Source of the DNA: an uncultured Bacilli bacterium
Lineage (GTDB): Bacteria; Bacillota_I; Bacilli_A; RF39; UBA660
Length of the DNA stretch: 64,000 bases
Assembly: GCA_947626565.1 (NCBI GenBank)
Contig: CANQSQ010000004.1
Location: 1-64,000 of the forward strand
Reading direction: 5' to 3'
Shown here: one piece after another, positions 9,942 to 20,675 of the stretch
Numbering within the stretch: the stretch's first letter is position 1
Layout: the number at the start of each line of letters is the position of its first letter
Notes under the pieces: model-generated
Databases searched by the model: none
What the model was told of the DNA's origin: nothing
Seen by the model: the letters and a program-made list of their open reading frames with translations, nothing else
Made by a program: the position numbers and the translations under genes

Positions 9942-12554
9942 ATGAAAACTTTGCCACTTAGTGGAAAAATTATTACAACTATAGTAGCAACTTCAACCAT
10001 CATTGCGACACCTATTGTTGTAAATCAGACTGGTCTTTTAAAGACCAATAGCCCCCAAGAAAAAACTATCATAAGTAATAATCAAACTAAGAAGACAACT
10101 CAAAGTGATAAGACTGATTTAAAAGTCAAAGTAGCAACTATCGAAGAGGTCACTAATCAAGTAGCTACTAACACCAGTACTTATCAAACTACTAATCCTT
10201 CTGAACCTGTTTTAGAAAAGGAAGAAGCTAATTTAGAAGTTCAACCAGAACCAGCTACCGAAGATAAAAACCAAATTGTAGACGGAACTTCAGCTGATCA
10301 AATGGCTGTAACACCAAATCCTGAAAAAGAAACTTCTCCTAAACCAGAAATTAAAGAACCAGCACCTAGTAAGGAAAAAGAAGTTGTTCCAAACTTCCCA
10401 CCAATTAAAGACTGGACTAGTGAGGATAAAGTAGTAGTTCCTCAATTTACACCTACACCTGAGGTATCAGAAGAAAAGACTAAACCTGAAGATTCAAAAC
10501 AAGAAGTCGAAGAACCAAAAGAAAATGATAAAAATATACCGGAAAAAGAAGAAGTAAAAGAACCTGAAGAAAATGACAACGTTACCGACAAGAAAGACCA
10601 AATAGAAGATACAACAGAGCCTGAAGATACTCCAAAGGTTGAAGAAAAGGAAGAAGCAACTGAGCCCGAAACTAAAAAAGAGGAAGTTGAAGAATCAAAA
10701 CCTGAAATTAAACCAGAACCAACTCCTGAAGATAAAAACCAAATTGTAGACGGAACTTCAGCTGACCAAATGACTGTAACACCAAATCCTGAAAAAGAAG
10801 CTTCTCCTAAACCAGAAATTAAAGAACCAGCACCTAGTAAGGAAAAAGAAGTTGTTCCAAACTTCCCACCAATTAAAGACTGGACTAGTGAGGATAAAGT
10901 AGTAGTTCCTCAATTTACACCTACACCTGAGGTATCAGAAGAAAAGACTAAACCTGAAGATTCAAAACAAGAAGTCGAAGAACCAAAAGAAAATGATAAA
11001 AATATACCGGAAAAAGAAGAAGTAAAAGAACCTGAAGAAAATGACAATGTTACCGACAAGAAAGACTCAATAGAAGATACAACAGAGCCTGAAGAAAAGA
11101 AAGAAGCAACAGAGCCTGAAACTAAAGATGAAGAAAAACAACCCGAAACTGAATTAGAACCAACTCTTCCTGAATTTCCAAATAATAAGGAAGAACAATC
11201 AGAAAGTCATCCTCAATTACCAACTTTACCTGAAGTAGCTGAAGGTGACCAAGAACTAACTCCACCAGAAGTAAATGAACAAGTTCAATCACAAACACCT
11301 CAAACTTCTGCCCCTCAAGTTGAAGAACCATCTCAAGAAGAACTTATTGCTTTAGTAAATGATGCTGTTAAGAAAACGCAAGCAAGTAGAAGTGTTTACT
11401 TTTCCGTTGTTAGAAAAGGTATATACCCTGGTAATTACTATATAAAATATAATAAAGATCAAAATAGAAGATATTACAAAGATAAAGACAGTGGTATTGA
11501 AGGATATCAAGAAGGTTATAGTGATCGTTATGTTGAAGGTCTAAAGATTCCATCTCGTTATTATTATCAAAATAGATGGTCACGTAAAGATGCATCAAGT
11601 GCTTGGGAAGAACAACCAGCTTTATATTCAACCTTTGGTTTAAGTGATTTAACTTTCCTTAAAAATATTACTAAAGTTACGAAGATAAAAAATACTTACT
11701 TTGACACTTACGAAGTAACAATTCCTCAAGAAACAGCTAATTTACAAGCTGAAAACAATCTTAATACACCTAATATGTTCAAGAGTGACATAACTATTGA
11801 TATAAGTGTAAATAGAGATAATTATATTGTTTTATTCTTAGCTAATTGGAAAAAAGATGTCTTAAATACTGATAAACCTGAAACCTTTATTGAACTTCAT
11901 TTAGGAGATTTCAATGCTACTAATGTTGAACGTCCAAAAGACTTAGATGTTGAACTACATGATTACCAACCACGTGATACATTTACCGAAACTAAGAAAT
12001 TAGAAATTAAAAATCAAATTACAAAAGCTTATCAAAATACCATTGCTGCAAATAGTCTAACTTTTGAACAATATGGTGAAAAAGTAATGTATGATAAAGC
12101 CCATAATACAGCTTTATATGAAAATAGTAACAGTTACACTTACTATAAAGGAACTGACAATATGTACCTTGATTATGACTTTGTAACTCCAGCTTATCAT
12201 CAAGAAAGTTGGACTAAAGATAAAGCAACTAATACTTGGACTAAAAATGTTACTAAGCATAAAACTTTTACTCCTCAAGAATTATTCTTCCTAAATGCTA
12301 TATTTACTGTAAATAGTCAAGAACATAATAATGACTTACATACTTACAATATTACTATTCTTAAGTATTATGCTAATTTAGCTTATAGCCACGTTTATGG
12401 AGTAAGTGATAAATTTACTAATGACATTACCATGGATGTTACTATCGATGATAATGGCTATGTTCGAGCTTTAAAATCTGATTTTGGTGTAGACTTAGTT
12501 CTTACTAATATTGAAAATACTATAGTTAATAAACCTGAAGATTTAATTAGCTAA
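9942..12554 (+). CDS. Large secreted/surface protein with Pro/Glu-rich repeats and two C-terminal globular domains
   Basis: N-terminal signal-like hydrophobic segment; two near-identical long repeats; acidic linker; two related ~190-aa C-terminal domains. Confidence 0.8.
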   Translation: MKTLPLSGKIITTIVATSTIIATPIVVNQTGLLKTNSPQEKTIISNNQTKKTTQSDKTDLKVKVATIEEVTNQVATNTSTYQTTNPSEPVLEKEEANLEVQPEPATEDKNQIVDGTSADQMAVTPNPEKETSPKPEIKEPAPSKEKEVVPNFPPIKDWTSEDKVVVPQFTPTPEVSEEKTKPEDSKQEVEEPKENDKNIPEKEEVKEPEENDNVTDKKDQIEDTTEPEDTPKVEEKEEATEPETKKEEVEESKPEIKPEPTPEDKNQIVDGTSADQMTVTPNPEKEASPKPEIKEPAPSKEKEVVPNFPPIKDWTSEDKVVVPQFTPTPEVSEEKTKPEDSKQEVEEPKENDKNIPEKEEVKEPEENDNVTDKKDSIEDTTEPEEKKEATEPETKDEEKQPETELEPTLPEFPNNKEEQSESHPQLPTLPEVAEGDQELTPPEVNEQVQSQTPQTSAPQVEEPSQEELIALVNDAVKKTQASRSVYFSVVRKGIYPGNYYIKYNKDQNRRYYKDKDSGIEGYQEGYSDRYVEGLKIPSRYYYQNRWSRKDASSAWEEQPALYSTFGLSDLTFLKNITKVTKIKNTYFDTYEVTIPQETANLQAENNLNTPNMFKSDITIDISVNRDNYIVLFLANWKKDVLNTDKPETFIELHLGDFNATNVERPKDLDVELHDYQPRDTFTETKKLEIKNQITKAYQNTIAANSLTFEQYGEKVMYDKAHNTALYENSNSYTYYKGTDNMYLDYDFVTPAYHQESWTKDKATNTWTKNVTKHKTFTPQELFFLNAIFTVNSQEHNNDLHTYNITILKYYANLAYSHVYGVSDKFTNDITMDVTIDDNGYVRALKSDFGVDLVLTNIENTIVNKPEDLIS
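10263..11093 (+). repeat. Two near-identical ~360-bp coding repeats offset by 468 bp
   Basis: gataaaaaccaaattgtagacggaacttcagctga starts at 10263 and 10731; both copies run through ...gacaagaaagac..atagaagatacaacagagcctgaag. Confidence 0.9.
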
Positions 12555-12560
12555 TACAAC

Positions 12561-12619
12561 TAAAAACTAGTATAAATTTGCTAATCCTTATAAGGACAAC
12601 AAATTATATACTAGTTTTT
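12561..12619. terminator. Long bidirectional terminator hairpin
   Basis: aaaaactagtataaatttg ... caaattatatactagtttttt. Confidence 0.8.
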
Positions 12620-12641
12620 TCTTGCACAAAAAAGGAAAATC

Positions 12642-14084
12642 TTAATATGATTTTCCCCACATTACCACATGTTTAGCTTTCTTACCACAGCAAACACATT
12701 TATCCGTAATTTTCTTTTCCTTCTCTAAAATACATCTTGAACCCATTCCTTTAGTTTTATCTTTAATTTCATCTTCACAATTGCTATCTCCACACCACAT
12801 TGCTTTAATAAAACCAATTTTTTCTGCACTGATTTGTTGCATTTCTTCCAAATTTTTAGCTTCATAAATGTGTTCATCTAAAAATTGTTTAGCTGTAGCA
12901 TACATATTTTTTTGAATATCTTCTAAAATCTCTGGTAACTTCTTAAGTATTTCATCTCTTTTAACCACCATCTTTTCGCCTGTATCACGTCTTACTACAA
13001 CGACTTGACCTTTTTCAATATCTTTAGGTCCAATTTCAATTCTTGTAGGAATACCTAACATTTCTTGTTCTGCAAATTTAAAGCCTGGTGTTTTATCACT
13101 TTTATCTATTTCAACTCTTAGACCACTATCTTTTAAATCTCTAAATAACTTATCAGCTTCTTCTAAAACTCCTTCTTTGTAATCAGCAATTGGAATAATT
13201 CTTGCTTGTTTTGGAGCAATTCTTGGTGGTAAAACTAAACCATTATCATCACCGTGAACCATGATAATAGCTCCAATAATTCTCGTTGATAAGCCCCATG
13301 ATGTTTCATAAGCACTATGCCAGTTATTTTCTTTATCCAAATACTTAATATCGAAAGCATCAGCAAAACCATGTCCAAAATAATGACTTGTTCCTGATTG
13401 TAAGGCCTTTCCATCATGCATCATTGCCTCAATCGTATAAGTATCTTCTGCTCCAGCAAATTTTTCACTTTCTGTCTTCTTGCCACATATTAAAGGTATT
13501 GCTAAATCTTCTGTTACAAAATCATAATAGACTTTAAACATCATTTCACAACGTTCACGAGCTTCTTCATCAGTAGCATGTAAAGTATGACCTTCTTGCC
13601 ATAAAAATTCTCTGGAACGTAAAAAAGGTCTTGTTGTTTTCTCCCAACGTAATACAGAATTCCATTGATTCCAAACTAAAGGTAAATCTCTATATGATTT
13701 AACCATTTTTTGCCATAAATCACAAAATAAAGTTTCACTAGTTGGACGAATACAAAATCTTTCTTCTAATTCCTCTAAACCTCCATGAGTAACCCATGCT
13801 ACTTCAGGAGCAAAACCTTCTATATGATCTTTTTCTTTTTGTAATAAACTCTCAGGTATTAAAACTGGTAAATATACATTTTCTACACCCGTTTCTTTAA
13901 ACCTTTTATCTAAATCATTTTTTATATTCTCCCAAATTGCATATCCATTCGGCAAATAATTTAAACAGCCTTTAACATTAGAATAATCACAAAGTTTAGC
14001 TTCTCTTACAACATCCGTGTACCATTTCGCAAAGTCATCACTGCGAGCTGTAATTTTTTCCACTAATTTTTTCTCATTTGCCAT
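12642..14084 (-). CDS. proS: Prolyl-tRNA synthetase (archaeal/eukaryotic-like type)
   Basis: Class II motifs (RPTSETLFCDLWQKMVKSYRDLPLVWNQWNSVLRWE; GTSHYFG); C-terminal Cys-rich domain. Confidence 0.93.
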   Translation of the reverse strand: MANEKKLVEKITARSDDFAKWYTDVVREAKLCDYSNVKGCLNYLPNGYAIWENIKNDLDKRFKETGVENVYLPVLIPESLLQKEKDHIEGFAPEVAWVTHGGLEELEERFCIRPTSETLFCDLWQKMVKSYRDLPLVWNQWNSVLRWEKTTRPFLRSREFLWQEGHTLHATDEEARERCEMMFKVYYDFVTEDLAIPLICGKKTESEKFAGAEDTYTIEAMMHDGKALQSGTSHYFGHGFADAFDIKYLDKENNWHSAYETSWGLSTRIIGAIIMVHGDDNGLVLPPRIAPKQARIIPIADYKEGVLEEADKLFRDLKDSGLRVEIDKSDKTPGFKFAEQEMLGIPTRIEIGPKDIEKGQVVVVRRDTGEKMVVKRDEILKKLPEILEDIQKNMYATAKQFLDEHIYEAKNLEEMQQISAEKIGFIKAMWCGDSNCEDEIKDKTKGMGSRCILEKEKKITDKCVCCGKKAKHVVMWGKSY

Positions 14085-14237
14085 AATAATCTCCTTTTTC
14101 TTTAAATATTTTAACTAATAGTATCATATTTTCCTTTTTAATTCAATCACTTCCACCATTTAAATATAAATAAAAAAAGCCCTTTAGAAAAAAGCATAAT
14201 TTAACTAAATTACCTATAGAATTAAATAGGTGAGTTT

Positions 14238-15311
14238 ATGCATAAAAGAAATATCTTATTTCCAATTATTTTTGTTTTTATTCTAAATCTTCTTTTTTAT
14301 CCAACCCATGTTAAGGCTTCAAGCAGTATTGTTATGGATTTAGACTCTAAACGTATTCTTTATTCTAAAGATATAAATTCTAAGCAATTAATTGCTTCTA
14401 CCACTAAAATTATGACTGCTGTTATAGCTCTAGAAAATCTTTCTTTAACCCAAGAAATAACTATTGGTGAAGAAGTTATTAAAATGTATGGAACTAGTAT
14501 TTATCTAGAAGTAGGGGAGAAAATGACTGTTAAAGATTTACTATATGGCCTTCTCTTACGAAGTGGTAATGATGCTGCCGTCGTTTTAGCTAAAGCTGTG
14601 GCGGGAAATGAAGAATCCTTTGCTCAGTTAATGAACAAAAAAGCTCAAGCTATAGGTATGAAAAATACGACTTTTTCTAATTCTCATGGTCTAGATGATG
14701 AAACTAAAAACTATTCTACAGCCTATGACATGGCTCTCTTATCAGCCTATGCCTACCAAAATCCTACTTATCGTGAAATAGTTAAAACCAAAAAATATCG
14801 TACTAAAACAAAAAATAAATCTTATTTATGGTATAATCGCAATAAACTTTTATCAAGTTACGAATATTGTACTGGAGGTAAAAATGGCTATACCCCAAGT
14901 GCTGGCAAAACCCTTGTTACCACAGCCTCTAAAGATAATCTCAATTTAACGATAGTAACTCTTGATGATCCTAATGAATATGACACTCATGAATACTTAT
15001 ATAATAAAGCCTTCAAGAATTTTAAAAATTATGAACTAATTAGTAAAGATAATTTTTCTATTGATAAAAATTTCTATGAAGGTGATTGTTACTTAAAAAA
15101 TTCCTTTACTTATCCTTTAACTAAAAATGAATTAAAAAATATTAAAACTATTCTTACTATTGAAAATAAAAAATCACAAAATAAAATCATTGGTCAAATA
15201 AAAATATATTTAAAAGATACGCAAATTGGTGAATTAAACATTTATCGTCAACCCGAAAAAAAGAAGACCGATAGTCTTCTTACCAAATTTAAAAAATTAT
15301 TTATTAGCTAA
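14238..15311 (+). CDS. D-alanyl-D-alanine carboxypeptidase (PBP5/DacA family)
   Basis: ASTTKIMTA (SxxK), SGNDAA (SxN), CTGGKNGYTPSAGKTLV (KTG-like region). Confidence 0.9.
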   Translation: MHKRNILFPIIFVFILNLLFYPTHVKASSSIVMDLDSKRILYSKDINSKQLIASTTKIMTAVIALENLSLTQEITIGEEVIKMYGTSIYLEVGEKMTVKDLLYGLLLRSGNDAAVVLAKAVAGNEESFAQLMNKKAQAIGMKNTTFSNSHGLDDETKNYSTAYDMALLSAYAYQNPTYREIVKTKKYRTKTKNKSYLWYNRNKLLSSYEYCTGGKNGYTPSAGKTLVTTASKDNLNLTIVTLDDPNEYDTHEYLYNKAFKNFKNYELISKDNFSIDKNFYEGDCYLKNSFTYPLTKNELKNIKTILTIENKKSQNKIIGQIKIYLKDTQIGELNIYRQPEKKKTDSLLTKFKKLFIS

Positions 15312-16214
15312 ACGATAGAAATTAATACTAGGATGACAAAATAATCTTACGCCTACAATCTTCGTTCCTAAACCTCCAGATACATATAAAGTACTATCTC
15401 CAATTTTATAATAAGGATTACTATACTTTAAACTACCACTTGTTCTAATTATAGAACCTAAGTAAGGAAATCTAATTTCACCATTATGTGAGTGACCAGC
15501 TAAAAATAAATCACTTGCATGTTTTTCCAACAATTTCTCAACACCATCACCTTCATGGACTAAAGAAATTGTATAAATATTAGAATTATATGTTTCTTGA
15601 TTAAAATAATTAAAAGTCTTTTCTATATCGTAATCACCTTTTAATATACTTGTAGTTCCAGTTAAAAGAATAGGTTCATTATTATCTTTATAAATTAAAT
15701 CATAATCATTATTTAAAATGGTAAAATTACTTTGATTCATAATCGTCGTAAAGTTTTCTCCATCTTCTTCTCCCATAATGGCATATTTTCCTAACGTGGT
15801 ATCAATCTTTTGGAGTATCTTTATTACTTTTTCTTGTTCCTTACTCGTTAACTTGTAATCTTCATCAATTAAATCACCTGTAAATAAAACAATATCTGGT
15901 TTTCTTTCATTAATCATCTTTACTGTTTTTTCTAACTCTGTACTTAAAAAAGTTGTTCCATAATGTAAATCACTAAAATGTACTATTTTAACTCCATTAA
16001 AAGTATCAGGAATCTTACTATTTACGATTCTTTTTTCATTAACAATTACTTGAGCCGTAGACACATATGTTGTATAGAAGAAAAAAATAGTCACTATAAC
16101 AGCTAATATAAAGATAATTTTAATCGTCAAAATAATTATCTTTTTTCTTTTTTCTTTATTTTCTTCCCTAAAAATTTCATCTTGTTTCTTGTGATTCATT
16201 TCTTCTCTTGTCAT
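15297..16214 (-). CDS. Membrane-anchored metallophosphoesterase
   Basis: HFSDLHYG, FTGDLIDED, LAGHSHNGEI; N-terminal TM. Confidence 0.9.
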   Translation of the reverse strand: MTREEMNHKKQDEIFREENKEKRKKIIILTIKIIFILAVIVTIFFFYTTYVSTAQVIVNEKRIVNSKIPDTFNGVKIVHFSDLHYGTTFLSTELEKTVKMINERKPDIVLFTGDLIDEDYKLTSKEQEKVIKILQKIDTTLGKYAIMGEEDGENFTTIMNQSNFTILNNDYDLIYKDNNEPILLTGTTSILKGDYDIEKTFNYFNQETYNSNIYTISLVHEGDGVEKLLEKHASDLFLAGHSHNGEIRFPYLGSIIRTSGSLKYSNPYYKIGDSTLYVSGGLGTKIVGVRLFCHPSINFYRLANK

Positions 16215-16325
16215 AGTATCACCATCTTCATTTTAACAAAAAACCTAAAAACTTTCTACAATTTATAGTTAAAACCTTTTTATTTACATTTTAATTATGT
16301 TAAAATAAAGGAGGTGAAGATTTTT

Positions 16326-17723
16326 ATGAAATATGATGTTGTCATTATTGGTGCTGGACCAGCTGGCCTTTTTAGTGCCTATGAATTGATTACTAAAAAT
16401 GCAAAATTGAAAATAGCTATTCTTGATAAAGGAAGTCGTGTAAAAAATAGAGTATGTCCTATGAATAAATTAAAAGTACCTTGTCAAAATTGTAATCCTT
16501 GTGCCATTTTAGCTGGCTATGGTGGAGCCGGTACTTTCTCTGATGGTAAACTTAATTTTATACCTCGTTTAGGTAAAAGTGATTTAACAAAATATATGAG
16601 TGAAAGTGAAGCCTACGAATTAATTGATGAAACGGAAGCAATTTTTAATAAATTTAAGATGGACTCTAAAGTATATCCTTCTAATATGACTGAGGCTAAT
16701 GAAATTCGTAAGAAAGTTGCGATTGCTGGTGCTAAACTTTTACTTATAAAACAAAAGCACTTAGGCAGTGATCATTTACCTGAATATATTGAAGGTATAA
16801 GTACTTTTCTTGAAGAAAAAGGCGTCACTCTCTATGAAAGAACCAATGTTACAGATATTAAAACTATAAAGGAAGATCATCATGAAATTACTTATCTACT
16901 AGGTTCTAAAGAAAACACCATAACGGCTAAAAATGTTATTGTTGCTCCTGGTAGAACGGGAGCTAAATGGATTCAAGAATTAGCTGATAAGTATAATATT
17001 CCTTATTTATCACAAAGTATTGAAATAGGCGTTCGTGTAGAAGTTAGAAAAGACATAATGGAAGATTTAACCAATGTTATTTATGATCCTACCATTTTTA
17101 TTAAAACAAAAACTTATGGTGATGAAATAAGAACCTTTTGTACCAATCCTGGTGGCTTTGTGGCTAAAGAAAATTACTATGGTTATATCTGTGTAAATGG
17201 TCATGCTTTAAAAGATATAAAAAGTAATAATACCAATTTTGCTTTTATCTCCAAAGTAAATTTAACTCAACCAGTTACTAATACTCGTGAATATGGTGAA
17301 TCAATTGCTAAAATAGCTAATGTTCTAGGTGATGGCAAACCTATTATTCAATCTTTAAAAGATTTACGCAGTGGTAGACGTAGTGAATGGCATCGTCTTA
17401 AAAAAGGCTTTATTGAACCTACCTTAAAAGATTGTGTAGCCGGTGATTTAGCCCTTGTCATGCCTCATCGTATTATTACTAATATTTTAGAAGGACTAGA
17501 AACTCTTGATAAGATAATTCCTGGTGTTGCTAATGATGACACACTACTATATGGACCAGAAATAAAGTTCTTTAGTAATGAAATTGAAACAGATAACAAT
17601 TTTAAACTTCAAACCGCCAATATTTACTTTGTCGGTGATGGAGCTGGTAAAGCTGGTAATATTGTCACGGCTGCTGCTACAGGCTTAATTGCTGCTAGAA
17701 ATATTTTAGAAAGGATGAAGTAA
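16326..17723 (+). CDS. FAD-dependent dehydrogenase/oxidoreductase
   Basis: DVVIIGAGPAGLFSAYEL dinucleotide fold, FVGDGAGKAGNIVTAAATGL; SD aaaggaggtgaag just before ATG 16326. Confidence 0.88.
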   Translation: MKYDVVIIGAGPAGLFSAYELITKNAKLKIAILDKGSRVKNRVCPMNKLKVPCQNCNPCAILAGYGGAGTFSDGKLNFIPRLGKSDLTKYMSESEAYELIDETEAIFNKFKMDSKVYPSNMTEANEIRKKVAIAGAKLLLIKQKHLGSDHLPEYIEGISTFLEEKGVTLYERTNVTDIKTIKEDHHEITYLLGSKENTITAKNVIVAPGRTGAKWIQELADKYNIPYLSQSIEIGVRVEVRKDIMEDLTNVIYDPTIFIKTKTYGDEIRTFCTNPGGFVAKENYYGYICVNGHALKDIKSNNTNFAFISKVNLTQPVTNTREYGESIAKIANVLGDGKPIIQSLKDLRSGRRSEWHRLKKGFIEPTLKDCVAGDLALVMPHRIITNILEGLETLDKIIPGVANDDTLLYGPEIKFFSNEIETDNNFKLQTANIYFVGDGAGKAGNIVTAAATGLIAARNILERMK

Positions 17724-17724
17724 A

Positions 17725-18408
17725 ATGCTAAAAAAATTTTTATTAATAATTTTAATATTACTAACACCTGTTCTTTTTACAGGTTGTAATGATAAGGAGA
17801 AAGAAATGAAAGAAGATTTATTAAATATTGATTATAATGTTGAAGGAAATACTGCTCAATTAAATGCTTATGAAACTGAAAATCCTGTTGCTGCTTTATA
17901 CATAAAAAATTATGGTTCTGTTGTTATCGAATTATATCCTGATATAGCTCCTAATACTGTCAATAATTTTATTTCCTTAATTAAAGCTGGATTTTATGAT
18001 AATAATACTTTTCATCGTTTAGTACCTGGTTTTGTTCTTCAAGGAGGAGATCCAACTGGTACTGGTACTGGTGGACCTGGTTATACTATTAAAGGAGAAT
18101 TTAGTTCTAATGATTTTCCTAATAACTTAAAACATGAAGAAGGTATCGTTTCTATGGCTCGTAGTTCTGATCCTGATAGTGCTGGTAGTCAATTTTTTAT
18201 CATGTTAGCTTCTGCTGAACATTTAGATGGCGAATATGCTGCTTTTGGTAAAGTTATTGCTGGTCTAAATACTATAAAAAAGATTGAAAGTACCGAAGAA
18301 GTTGCTAATCAACAAACAGGTCAATTAAAAAATAATTTAACCCTAAAAAAAGCCTTAATTGACTTAAAAGGCAAAGAATACCCTGAAGTAGAAAAAATTA
18401 CTGAGTAA
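17725..18408 (+). CDS. Peptidyl-prolyl cis-trans isomerase lipoprotein (cyclophilin type)
   Basis: Lipobox LFTGC; FHRLVPGFVLQGGDPTGTGTGGPGY, GSQFFIM. Confidence 0.92.
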   Translation: MLKKFLLIILILLTPVLFTGCNDKEKEMKEDLLNIDYNVEGNTAQLNAYETENPVAALYIKNYGSVVIELYPDIAPNTVNNFISLIKAGFYDNNTFHRLVPGFVLQGGDPTGTGTGGPGYTIKGEFSSNDFPNNLKHEEGIVSMARSSDPDSAGSQFFIMLASAEHLDGEYAAFGKVIAGLNTIKKIESTEEVANQQTGQLKNNLTLKKALIDLKGKEYPEVEKITE

Positions 18409-18410
18409 AG

Positions 18411-18443
18411 AAAAAATTATTTGCAACGCGCAAATAATTTTTT
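18411..18443. terminator. Bidirectional terminator
   Basis: aaaaattatttgc / gcaaataattttt inverted repeat between convergent genes. Confidence 0.8.
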
Positions 18444-18987
18444 AGTCTATATACTTAATTACTTCATCAGGTTTTAATGATAAACGTAATACTTTTTGGG
18501 ATTGTTTATTAAGTTGTCTATAAGTAACTCCACATATATCAAATATATGTTTAGAAGCCTTTGTTTCATCACTATCTGCATACTTATCTGATAAATAAAT
18601 AACTTCCTTTATACCAGCTTGAACAATGTCTTTAGCACATTCATTACAAGGAAACAAATCTACATATATTTTAGCTCCTACTAAATCTTTTCGACTACCA
18701 CGATAGTTACCAATAGCATTTCTTTCCGCATGACAAACATATAGATATTTAGTATTTAATGGATCTCCCTCACGATTCCAAGGAAACAAATCATCATCAA
18801 AATTGTTAGGAGCGCCATTATAACCAATTGATAAAATGCGATTATCATCACCTACAATACAAGCGCCAACTTGCGTATTAGGATCTTTACTTCTACCAGC
18901 TGACAATTTTGCAATACCCATAAAAAATTCGTCCCACTCTAAATAATCTTTTCTTTTTTTACCTAAAATTTCTTTCTTTAGTTCCAT
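18442..18987 (-). CDS. dCMP/cytidine deaminase family (ComEB-like)
   Basis: CHAERNAI zinc motif, PCNECAKDIVQAGI. Confidence 0.88.
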   Translation of the reverse strand: MELKKEILGKKRKDYLEWDEFFMGIAKLSAGRSKDPNTQVGACIVGDDNRILSIGYNGAPNNFDDDLFPWNREGDPLNTKYLYVCHAERNAIGNYRGSRKDLVGAKIYVDLFPCNECAKDIVQAGIKEVIYLSDKYADSDETKASKHIFDICGVTYRQLNKQSQKVLRLSLKPDEVIKYID

Positions 18988-19103
18988 AAAAAACCTCCTA
19001 AAGACATTTTACCATAATTTTTTTAAATGTATATCTAATCTTGTCAAAATCTTCCTTTTATGCTATTATAAAAAACGTTTTTAAAAAAAGGGGAGAAAAG
19101 CTT

Positions 19104-20399
19104 ATGGCAAACATTAACAATCTCTATTCTTATGACGGTCAAGAATTACTATGCACCTTATTACTACGTGAATATTTTGATAATCACAAAATAAAAAATT
19201 CTTTTTTTTCTTCTCATGAAATATATCAAGCTATTTTAACTTTATATAAATCAACTAACCAATCCCATCCTCTTAAAAATATATCTTATCACGACTTAAA
19301 TAACTGGCTTAAAGACCAATATCGCTATCCACTTTTAACCGACTTAATTCAAAGTGAAATTAATAAATTACCTTACTTAGAACCCAATCCTCAAAATAGT
19401 TCCTTTATTATCCAAAAACTTCCTTCTTTTATTGATATCATTGTCCCCGAAATAACTACCAGCCTAAACAAAGTATCATCTAGTAATTACTCCCAACAAA
19501 TAACTATTCCTAACTTAACTCCCGCTCAATATAATAATCTTTTAAAAAAATTTCTTAGTCAAATAGATCCATCTTTAGACTGGTTTAACTTTTATCAACA
19601 AGCTCTTAAAAATAACCAAATAATTTATGTTGCTAAAGATGATATCGCCACCAAAAAGCAACTTTATAATTTCTTTTCTTTTGCTGATTATAATCTTAAA
19701 TTTACTGATTTACGTTGGAATTTTACTTTTTTTCATCACAATAAGCCTTATCTAATTATTGAAAAAAATCATACTATTCAAGATTTATGGACTTTTATTC
19801 ATGAATTTACTCACTTTATTCAGTACTATACTTGTCTCAGTATTTCTAAAACCCTCGAAGAGTATTCAGCTACTACTTATGAACTTTTATGTCTAGATTT
19901 TTTGCAAAAACTAGGTTATGATGAACAAGCTCTTCAAAAAATAAGTAATTATCGTCACAATAATACTTATCAAACTGGTCTTACTATTCTCCAAATTTTT
20001 AACTATATGGATACTGTTCTTACTAAAGGTAAAATAGCCAAAGAAGAAGAAATAGCTAATGCTCAAAGAGTCATCAATTTCCATAAGCAAAATTTAGCTA
20101 TAGAATATCAAAAAGAACTAACTCAAACATCTCCTTGGCTAAATGATGCTACTAAGTACAGTAATAAGATATGTGATGATTTAATTATTACATTAACTAT
20201 TAATTCAACTTTAGTTAAAGAAAATTTACCATACATTATCGGTCACTTTCTAGCTAATATAACAATTACTCAATTGCAAAATAAAAAATTAACTTTATCT
20301 GATTTAAAACACTTAACTAGTAAATCTAATGATTTAAATTATATTTTTCATAAACTAGGAATTTTTTCTAAAGAACCTGATAGCAAAGAGCATAAGTAA
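19104..20399 (+). CDS. Hypothetical protein with HExxH-like motif, possible zinc metallopeptidase
   Basis: WTFIHEFTHFIQYYTCLS with downstream EEYSATTYELLCLDFL; ATG 19104 with SD ggggag. Confidence 0.6.
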   Translation: MANINNLYSYDGQELLCTLLLREYFDNHKIKNSFFSSHEIYQAILTLYKSTNQSHPLKNISYHDLNNWLKDQYRYPLLTDLIQSEINKLPYLEPNPQNSSFIIQKLPSFIDIIVPEITTSLNKVSSSNYSQQITIPNLTPAQYNNLLKKFLSQIDPSLDWFNFYQQALKNNQIIYVAKDDIATKKQLYNFFSFADYNLKFTDLRWNFTFFHHNKPYLIIEKNHTIQDLWTFIHEFTHFIQYYTCLSISKTLEEYSATTYELLCLDFLQKLGYDEQALQKISNYRHNNTYQTGLTILQIFNYMDTVLTKGKIAKEEEIANAQRVINFHKQNLAIEYQKELTQTSPWLNDATKYSNKICDDLIITLTINSTLVKENLPYIIGHFLANITITQLQNKKLTLSDLKHLTSKSNDLNYIFHKLGIFSKEPDSKEHK

Positions 20400-20420
20400 A
20401 AAAATTATCTTCAAGAATTA

Positions 20421-20449
20421 TTGAAAAAGACTCTTTCATTTGTTATACT
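20421..20449 (+). promoter_or_regulatory. Promoter of the T-box operon
   Basis: TTGAAA-N17-TATACT. Confidence 0.65.
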
Positions 20450-20458
20450 ACCATTGAA

Positions 20459-20668
20459 TGTGATGAACAAGAGGAGTAAACTTTAGTTTATTTTTAGAGA
20501 GCAAATGCTAGGTGTAAATTTGTAATAACTAAAGTTGAAGGTAGCTTGGGAGCAAGATAAGTGAACTAATAGTAAGTTATCTCGGATAATTCCGTTAAAG
20601 ATTCAAAGTATAATATAAGGTGGTACCACGAACACTTCGTCCTTAGGGATTGAAGTGTTTTTTTTAGG
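20459..20668 (+). promoter_or_regulatory. T-box riboswitch (tRNA-responsive leader), probably valine
   Basis: agagagcaaatgct Stem I region, canonical AAGGTGGTACCACG antiterminator element, then aacacttcgtcct..agggattgaagtgttttttt terminator; valS is downstream. Confidence 0.93.
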
Positions 20669-20675
20669 AGGAGTT

